The notes under the pieces are model-generated. The model had not been told where the DNA came from and searched no databases. It saw only the letters and a program-made list of their open reading frames with translations. A DNA stretch of 64,000 bases from Amoebidium appalachense (taxonomy: Eukaryota; Ichthyosporea). Positions 50,298 to 64,000 of this stretch are shown here, piece after piece; position 1 is the stretch's first letter, and the number at the start of each line of letters is the position of its first letter. Position numbers and translations under genes: made by a program. The stretch covers positions 11,036,001 to 11,100,000 of the forward strand of contig CAVNZM010000003.1 of NCBI GenBank assembly GCA_963693365.1. Direction: 5' to 3'.

Positions 50298-51236
50298 GGG
50301 ATGGCTTAGCGGACTGGTTGGGGGTAATCTGACAGTTTTCTCTTGTATTGTGAAATGAAACAAGGGATTTTGACAGGACTTTTGCCCATCATAAGAAGGG
50401 TTTCAGGGAAAAGGGGAAGAAAGAAAGAAAAGCATAGCTATAGTAGGGGCAAAAAAAACAAGGAAAGGAACGGGAAATGACGGCAATGATAAAGGGTTTC
50501 CGGACGACAGCATTGATGATAAGGGCTTTCTGGTTTCGATTCCCAAAGAACCAATTTTTAGAGCTTGACACGATACTTTCCGTATTTTGATCACGGGCAA
50601 CTGGACAAAGCTAAGCTGAAACCCGACTGAAAACACGACATCAGCGTAAACCAAAATTAAACCCTCCCAAAATTGCACGAGATGCGCAAATGTATAAGCA
50701 CGAAGTTCTCTTTCTTGCTTCATTTCGTAAAGCCAAGAGGGTGGAAATAGGTGTCACAGGGACGGGTATAAAACATAAAAACCTTTTGAGAAAAAATAAA
50801 GGGACACATTCCCAAAGTTTTCTCTTTTTTTTTGTTTTGTTTGGTTGTGAGTTTCACGGGGAAAAGCAGTTAGTTGCATCACGTTCAAGTTGGAGTGGTC
50901 TGATTTTCTAACTGGTAAGGTTTGGTCAGAAAGAGCTCAAAAAAGTGCTCGGGGAAAAAAGAAGAAAAAAACAGCAAGTCAGAGTAAAACCAAGCAAACA
51001 CACACACACAAACACGCACGTACTACTAGAACTAAACTGATATTTTTTACATACCTTATATAGAAATAATACTCCCGTCAGTATACAACCTACTAGGCTG
51101 CTGTAGGCTATATATGGACCCAACCCTCTCCATATTCTCGCCTCCACCCAACACCTCCACCTCGGCCCACACCGACACGTGCACACACACACACCACGTG
51201 ACCCAAACACGTGCACACACACACCCCGTCGCCACG

Positions 51237-51874
51237 ATGCCTGCCACCGCCAGCACCTACCAGAAAGTTCTCCTGGCCTCCACGTGGGGGTGCATTCTTC
51301 TCGCCGGCACCCTAGACCTCACGTGGCTGGGGTTTTTGGACCGCGACGGCCTGTTTTGCACCGGGGGAGATGTTGGTGCGGCGAAAATTGGGAGTGCCTC
51401 GAGGGGGGTGCGTCGGGTGGGGAGGGTATGGGGGGAGCAGGGGGGTTTGTTGGAAAGGGGGGGTTTAACTTCTGCAAGATTAACTGGCACCCCGTGCTCA
51501 TGGCGACCGCTTTTGGCCTACTTGGGATGGCAGGTATGCTATGATGTGCCCTCCCCACCCCCCCTCCCTCCCTCCTCCCCCCCGGGGAGATAGGGGAAGA
51601 AAAAAACACACAAACACAACATACAAGCACGAAAAAAGAAAAAGAAAAATTATCACGACTACCATCACCATGTGCTTTCACCCACACATTCCGCGCTAGG
51701 TTCCGTGAAAAAATCCACAAATCTATATGTGCTTCGCCCCGGCCTTCTAATCTGTAGTGCCCTGCCTCCTTAACGCAAGGGGAGAGATGGTGTTCTTTTG
51801 GTCGGGCGGGCGGGCGGGCGGGCGGACGGGTGGGCGGGCGGGCGGGCGGGCAGGCGGGCTGGCGGGCGGGCGGG

Positions 51875-51916
<42 letters not shown>

Positions 51917-52019
51917 TGGAGGGATCATGCCGCCCTGCGTACCTGGAGCACTGGTGAAAAGAAGAATACCGAGTGGTCATAGTTGAATGGGCTTCTTTTT
52001 CCTTTTCTATCTTTTCTTT

Positions 52020-52051
<32 letters not shown>

Positions 52052-52053
52052 TT

Positions 52054-52084
<31 letters not shown>

Positions 52085-52317
52085 GAGTCAGTCGAGACTA
52101 GAGTTATATAACACCTGGCCACACGTTCGACCCCCCCCTCCCCCCCTTCCCCCCCTCCCCCTCCTCCCCTTCCTCCTCCCCCTCCTTCCTCCACACCCCC
52201 CCCCCCAAAAAAAAAAACAAAAAAAAAAACACAGGAATCACGCAGTGGCGTGGGCTACCCAATACGATTGGCTACCAGACCAAGAAGATGATCCATGCTA
52301 CCCTGATCGTACGTGCT

Positions 52318-52352
<35 letters not shown>

Positions 52353-53240
52353 TTCCCCTCCCCCCAATCCGCCCCCTCTCTCTCCCCCCCCCTCCCTCCA
52401 CAGTCCACCCTCTCCCTCAACCACCACCACCATCACCACCACCAACGAATTAACACGCTGGTGGTATCAACTGTTCTGTTCCTCTTTCTAGCGTATACCC
52501 CCCAGAGCCTTTTCCCAGTAACCGATCGTTTCTGTTGCCAAACGGAAGGGCCATCGTCTCGCCTAATGCCCCCCCCCCCCCCCCCTCGCTCTCCCCCACC
52601 TCCCCCCAAAATGTGAATTCACGTAATTCTGATGTAGTTAATTTTTGTGCTCACTATAACACAGAGACTCTCTTATCCGCTCATTTCTGCTCTACTGCAT
52701 ATGAACTTCTCTTTTCAGTTCTACCTATCAGTACGAACCTTCTACTAACTAATTTTTCTCCTTATTCAACCCGCTTGCTTTTCATTCGTTTCCATTTACT
52801 TCTCTTATACACTCCAGTTACCTTCCACTTATCCGCTGCTCAGACTGCTGTACCCCCCCCCCCCCCCCCCCCCCCCAAGAAAAATTCAGGGGTCCTCGGA
52901 GCCTCCTCCCCCCCCCCCCCCCCCCCCCCCCCGCCCTCCCCTCACCCCCCACCCCCCCAATAAATAAATGAATAAATAACTTGAAATAAATAAATAAATA
53001 AATAAATAAATTGGGCTTTACCAAGGCTCAGTCTGCTCAAGTGCCCTCCTATTGCTTGCACTGATAACCCACCAATCAAATCACCCCACAGACGGCAGCA
53101 CTAGTGACTGCCATATTTGGGGTCTTTGCAGCCCAGAGCTGGCACAATGACCATTCTCTCCCCCATCTTTATTCTCTGCACTCTTGGCTGGGTGTGGGCG
53201 CCCTTCTGATGTGGGTTGGCCAGGTATGAATCATTCAGTA

Positions 53241-53276
<36 letters not shown>

Positions 53277-53640
53277 GCAATAATATTAATAATAATAATA
53301 TAAAAGTTAAAATAATAAATAGATAAATACTATACGGCCACCCCCCCATCCCCCCTCCCTACCAACACACACCTACACACCCTTTTTGTATTTTTGTTGC
53401 ATGTGTGCGTGTGTGCCTTTGTGCATGTGCACCGTGGGTGTGTGTGTGTGTTCGTGTTTGTGTACACGTGGGTCATAATTTTTGCACCATCTTGTCATTG
53501 ATTCCATGCTTTCCCCGTCCCTCTTCCTCCTCTCGTCCCCCGCCCCCCCCCCCCCCCTCCCTCCCTCCACCTAATCCCCCCCCCCCCCCCCCCCCCCCAA
53601 AAAAAAGAAAATGCTTCTGCGCAAACTCTTTCGGTAGAAT

Positions 53641-53680
<40 letters not shown>

Positions 53681-54894
53681 ACACACACACACCAAAAAGG
53701 AAAAAAAAAAAAGAAAAAGAAAAAGAAAGAAAGAAAAAAAGAAAAAAACCACAAACACACACACACACACATACAGCCGTATCCCTTACACAGACCAGTT
53801 AGATTCCTCATTCTAACCCTTCCGTTACCGACTCATTACCCTTACCCCCCCCCCCCCCCCCCCCCCCCCAACCCGCAACACCAACCACCACCACCATCAC
53901 CACCACCTCCTCCTCCTCCTCCTCCCCACCGTAATCCAAAAAAAAATAGGAAAAAAAAAGGAGGGGGATAGGGAAATAAAAGAAGAAAGAGAAGCAAAGA
54001 AAGAAACAAGCAACCAACCAGGCACGAACACCGGTTTCCTTCCAGGAAAGGTAAAGAATAATAAGAAAAGGAAAACAAAATAAAAAGACAAACCTAAAAA
54101 GAAAAAAGAAAATGGAAGCTAGTGATAACATTCAACCAACCAACCAACCAACCAACCAACCAACCAACCAATGAACCATTAACATAGCCACCCTTCCAGG
54201 TACCTAACCTTTCGATTTATTTTCCTTTTCCTTTTCATTTCTTTTCTTTTTTTTCTTTCTCTTTCCCAGATGACCTCTGGAACCCTTGCCTATGTGTTCC
54301 CCTACACCCCCATCAAGCTGGTCTCCCTCTACGTTCCATACCACGTCTTCGGCGGTACGTGATTCATTTCCAATCAAATTTCGTTGTTGAAAGTTCTGGA
54401 ACTTTTTGGAATATCAAATTAGTCTAGTCACTGTGTCTAGTACGGCGAAGGTTAAGAGGTTTTTGATTGGTTTTGGCTTAACATAGGGAGGGTTTTTAGG
54501 GGGTTGTTATCTCTTATGATTAATGATTAAATATTCTTAGGGATAATCGCAGAAAGGCGATATCTATTTGAATAGGGCGGCAACACTTGGGGGAGAGGGG
54601 CTGGGGGGGGAGGTGATAAAAGTAGTATGCATACAACAAAAACAGCATTGTTGGTTGATCAATAGGGTTGACATTCGGAATGGATCAATCTCACGCTTGG
54701 GGGGAAACAAATTTACTCATGTAGCATGCATATCTTATGCGCGTCGACTCACGTCCACACAAACACACACACAGACACACACACACACGCACAATTGCTC
54801 ACTCTTACACCCCCCCCCCCCCCCCACACACACACACACACCCCCACACACACACGCCCCCCCCCCCCCCCCCCCCCCACACCCACCCACCCAC

Positions 54895-54939
<45 letters not shown>

Positions 54940-55064
54940 ACAGGCATATTCCTTCTTGCCTACTGTCTCATCACGATGGCCTTTGGAGTGCAGCAGCGTT
55001 TGAGCCTTCAGCAGGGAGACCAGTCCTATGAAAAGGTATCCCCTCCCCCCTCCCCCCCCCCCCC

Positions 55065-55095
<31 letters not shown>

Positions 55096-55673
55096 TTCTT
55101 TTCCCCTCTTCCTTTTCCCCTCTTCCCCCACTCCCCCCCCCTCCCCCCCGTGCTTCTACACGCACACACACAAATGTCTACCCAAACAGTCAGACACCCA
55201 CCTACGCACACACACATTACGACACAAACGGGTACACCACCTACACACATCACAAAAAAACCGGCACCAAATGTATTGGGTAAACAAGCTTGCCTCCCCC
55301 CCCCCCCCCCCCCCCCCCCCCCACCCCCTACTTTGTTAACCCCCTTTCCCCCTTCCCGTACACTTAGGTGCAAACTAGCACTAGAAGTATTCACGTTGGC
55401 ACTGTTTTTATCAAACTGTAAGAAACCAGTCGGTTCGGTGTGTCATTCCTGATATAGTAACTGCTCTTTTCGGAGTTTGGCCCTTAAACCTCGTCCCATA
55501 CATATATGTTCAACAAAGAGAGAACTACTCTTTTTGAACATACTCTAGACCACACACACAAACACACAAACACACAAACACGTACTCACACACGCACATG
55601 CACATACATCCCCCTCCTCCCCACCCATACCCCATCCCCCCCAAACACACACGCAGGCACACCACACACACAC

Positions 55674-55759
<86 letters not shown>

Positions 55760-55810
55760 GCACAAACACACACACACAAACACACAAACACGCGCGCGTG
55801 TGTGTGTGTG

Positions 55811-55854
<44 letters not shown>

Positions 55855-55856
55855 CA

Positions 55857-55912
<56 letters not shown>

Positions 55913-56190
55913 ACCCACCCACCCACCCACTCACCCACACCCACACACACACACACAGAAACCTCTGACTGTGTACGTTGCCAATTCTGCTGCTGTCTGT
56001 CTGATTATGGCTGCAACCTTCCTCGCCGCCTATGGCACATCCTTCACATGGGTATCCCCCCTCCCCCCCCCCCTCCTTCCTGCTTCCCCTATGCCCGGCC
56101 CATCCAGCCCCCGTACACGTACAACGCGAAATCCTTCACGACTGATTGTATGGCAGGCACATTATATATGCCGCATGTCTCCATATATCA

Positions 56191-56222
<32 letters not shown>

Positions 56223-56435
56223 TCCCCCTCCTTCCCTCAGGCCTCCCCCCCCGCCCCCCAATCCCCACCCCCACCCCCCCCCCCCACACACACACCACCA
56301 CCACCTGGCACCACCCCGAATAAGTCAAAGCACACACACGCAAACAAAAACAGGACAGAGGAGGGGGAAAAACTACTACCATCATTACTACTGTCCATTT
56401 AACTGACTTGCAGAAGTGCCCGGGTCCTGAAGCCT

Positions 56436-56471
<36 letters not shown>

Positions 56472-56603
56472 ACCCCCCCCCCTGTCCCGGGCCCCCTCCC
56501 CCCACCCACCCAAAAAAAAAAAGAGTGTACCATATTCGACATTTGCACCCTGACTCCCATGGTTTTAGAAAAGAAATGCACAGATTTGTTACTAAAAGCC
56601 TCC

Positions 56604-56674
<71 letters not shown>

Positions 56675-56779
56675 AAAAAAAAACATGTGCACCCACCCAC
56701 CTACCCACACACCCACGTGCACACCCACCCACCCACACCCTTCACGCACGCACGCACGCACACACACCCTTCACGCACG

Positions 56780-56828
<49 letters not shown>

Positions 56829-56968
56829 ACATGTACTTGTACGTGCAGCCCAACAGATACACCAAGAGGGAGGCCAGCTGCTACCAACTTGCAGACAAGG
56901 CCCAGGGGGGGGACAGGTCGGCCGAAGTCCTCCTGAGAGACAGACTGGCGGGGGGTGGGGGGGAGTAA
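51237..56968 (+). CDS. cytochrome b561-family transmembrane electron carrier
   Basis: Eight exons: 51237-51407, 51479-51533, 52235-52308, 53092-53223, 54270-54354, 54944-55035, 55959-56051, 56849-56968, giving about 273 aa. Six predicted TM helices. The four heme-ligand histidines are H61 (INWHPVLM), H96 (KKMIH), H130 (SLHSWLGVG) and H169 (PYHVFGG), two b-heme sites. The family passes electrons from cytosolic ascorbate across endomembrane or plasma membranes to monodehydroascorbate or ferric iron. ATG 51237 is in good context (GCCACGATG). An in-frame ATG at 51114 would add a CA-repeat-coded leader and is less likely. Intron 1 is tiny and G-rich; its donor could be 51408 (GTGCGT) or 51426 (GTATGG), both phase 0. 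The cytosolic tail is hydrophilic and ends Gly-rich. Confidence 0.9.
51803..51876. repeat. (GGGC)n tetranucleotide array followed by poly-G
   Basis: GGGC units with a few variants, running into a G-run at 51877-51915. It lies inside b561 intron 2 on the sense strand, one of the exceptions to the sense-strand poly-C pattern. Confidence 0.95.
54132..54172. repeat. (CAAC)n tetranucleotide array
   Basis: About ten CAAC units in b561 intron 4, following an A-rich stretch of intron. Confidence 0.95.
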
Positions 56969-57387
56969 ACAAATTATGTTAATTTGTGGTTATGTTTGAG
57001 TATTGTGTTTTAGAGGATCAACAGCTACCGGTACAGGAATTGGAGATCTAGACGCAGTTGTGCAAGTGGTCGATTCAAGTAGGGGGGGGTGGTGGGTTTT
57101 CGTTGCTGTTGTTTTGTGCTACTGTGGTGGTTTCAGTGTCCTTGGGGTATATTGGGATTTAGGAACAGCTTGTGTTTGAGGATTTTGATTATATTCAGGA
57201 GTATGTTTTCCCCGACTTGTGTTCAATGTATGTTCGAGCCCTTGCCTTATCTCGCAGGGAGAAGGAGAAAAAAAATGGCTCCAGCTGTATCACATGACAG
57301 CTCAGTTAACCCGTTGCAATGGTATTGAATCTTTAAAATGTTTTGGTGGTATGGTTGTATGTTTCAAATGTTACTCTTGTATGATCA

Positions 57388-57418
<31 letters not shown>

Positions 57419-57579
57419 GATTTCTTTCCCCCCGTCCTCGGGAAACACGATCTGTGAGAGAGCATCGATGATATATACTACAAATAAATGGGTATACCGG
57501 TGGTTGTCTTCTATATAGTGGCGGAAGGGCTTGTATGTCCCCCGCCCCGCCCCCCCCCCCCCCCCCCCCCCCCCCCACG

Positions 57580-57614
<35 letters not shown>

Positions 57615-57921
57615 CGATACATGTACACTGTCCCCTCACACACATACAGAGGCCCACAGGCCCACATGCACCCACATGCATGTACACACTAAAAAAGGAA
57701 GCGCGGGGGGGGGGGGGGGGGGGGGGGGGGGGCTCTGATCAAACACCTCTTGCAGAAATCATTCTTTACGTCTGAATGGTATATCTGCCAGCACATACTA
57801 TCATAGATATATTATTCACTACTATGTACATAGTTGATGTCTTTCTCAACTTTGAAAATTGTAAACAAGTATGTTACAAACAGTCTCATTACCATATACT
57901 CACGCTCGTTTAAAGCCCCCC

Positions 57922-57973
<52 letters not shown>

Positions 57974-58030
57974 GAAAACAACTATAAAAACAAGCCCGTT
58001 CCGGTGCATCTAACACTCATAGCACATAAG

Positions 58031-58075
<45 letters not shown>

Positions 58076-58191
58076 AAAAAAAGGAAAAAAAAAAAGAAAG
58101 AAAGAAAGAAAAAGAAAAAAAGAGGAAACAACTATAAAACAAGCCCTTTCCGGTACATCTAACACTCATAGTACATAAGGTTCCCTCCGGC

Positions 58192-58240
<49 letters not shown>

Positions 58241-58311
58241 AAAAAAAAAAAAAGAAAACAACTACGAAACAAGCCCCTTCCGCCACATCTAACACTATCA
58301 CATAAAAGGTT
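56969..58311. other. spacer between convergent b561 and FAH genes
   Basis: The b561 3' UTR has AATAAA at 57483. Three near-identical blocks follow at about 57960-58030, 58110-58185 and 58250-58310. Each reads C-run, A-run, then GAAAACAACTA(T/C)(A/G)AAAACAAGCCC and ACATCTAACACT, so a unit of about 110-130 bp ends in C/A homopolymers and is tandemly repeated. No gene seen. Confidence 0.7.
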
Positions 58312-63823
<5,512 letters not shown>

Positions 63824-64000
63824 CTGAACGGGAAGAAGAAAATTGTTGAGGGAAAGGGGGGAGAGGGGTGGAGTGAAGGGGGGGGGGGGGGGGGGGAGGA
63901 GGGGTTAGGGAGGGGGGGATAGAGGGGCAGGAAAGTGGCGAACGGAGGGAAGGAGGGGCAAAGAATGTCAACACTAGCCTGAAAAGAGGTGGTGGGTTGG
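63824..64000 (-). other. upstream intron of FAH, right edge of window
   Basis: The acceptor CCCGTTCAG at 63824 is preceded on the minus strand by pyrimidine-rich sequence and a C-run (G on plus 63880-63897). No ATG-bearing exon is visible, so the leader is probably outside the window. Confidence 0.5.

Larger units (their letters stand above)
48558..51236. other. spacer between sirtuin and cytochrome b561 with orphan exon-like stretches
   Basis: Contains C-runs at 48571-48592, 48621-48642, 48723-48756 and 49809-49840, G-runs at 49028-49058 and 50256-50294, and unique AT-rich DNA. Two exon-like stretches are listed separately. A 107-codon minus-strand frame with a genuine ATG (50723-50403) has no recognisable domain or flanking support. 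Confidence 0.5.

Noticed and set aside
50403-50723. 107-codon minus-strand frame with a genuine ATG
   Set aside because: No domain, no splice or promoter support, AT-rich codons; most likely chance.
51114-51236. Upstream in-frame ATG of the b561 gene
   Set aside because: It would add a His/Thr leader encoded by CA repeats; the later ATG has better context and starts just before the first TM helix.

Overview
This is nuclear DNA from an intron-rich eukaryote. Coding exons are short, have GC-rich third positions and are bounded by GT-AG sites. The introns and spacers are packed with homopolymer C (or G) runs, (CA)n, (CT)n, (GA)n and GAAA tracts. One histone gene, animal/protist-type signalling and enzyme families, and long introns point to a protist or early-branching lineage. 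I cannot place it further from sequence alone. No rRNA, tRNA or CRISPR was found. Most long open frames here are artefacts of simple repeats.

Layout. 1-6300: almost pure simple sequence, no gene supported. 7260-8410: decayed tail of a LINE-like retroelement with repeated 3' ends. 10384-21012 (+): an 11-exon class C GPCR whose ectodomain resembles the bacterial phosphate-binding protein PstS, with a GABA-B-like 7TM core and a C-terminal coiled coil. 22606-24420 (+): histone H3 in five exons, with a perfect 30-bp inverted repeat upstream. 26411-27577 (+): intronless SBF/SLC10A7-like transporter. 28475-31740 (+): small RING-H2 E3 ligase whose last codons lie in a 71-bp minisatellite. 33554-35776 (-): large disordered exon of an unknown protein, with phase-compatible small exons up to about 39.1 kb. 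43418-48557 (+): sirtuin with a probable mitochondrial presequence. 51237-56968 (+): six-TM cytochrome b561. 58312-63823 (-): FAH-family hydrolase whose 5' end is missing or lies outside the window.

The genes do not form a pathway; they look like independent neighbours. What links them is intron content. A roughly 250-300 bp interspersed element ending in GCATTCAAA plus a C-run recurs at least six times, always in (or in likely) introns and always in the sense orientation of the host gene. Poly-C also tends to lie on the sense strand. The two most distinctive items are the PstS-like/class C GPCR fusion and this orientation-locked, C-tailed intronic element. I built the exon models by hand from splice signals, reading phase and family motifs. 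They are strong for the GPCR, H3, RING, sirtuin, b561 and FAH genes, and weak for the 36-42 kb region and the orphan exons.
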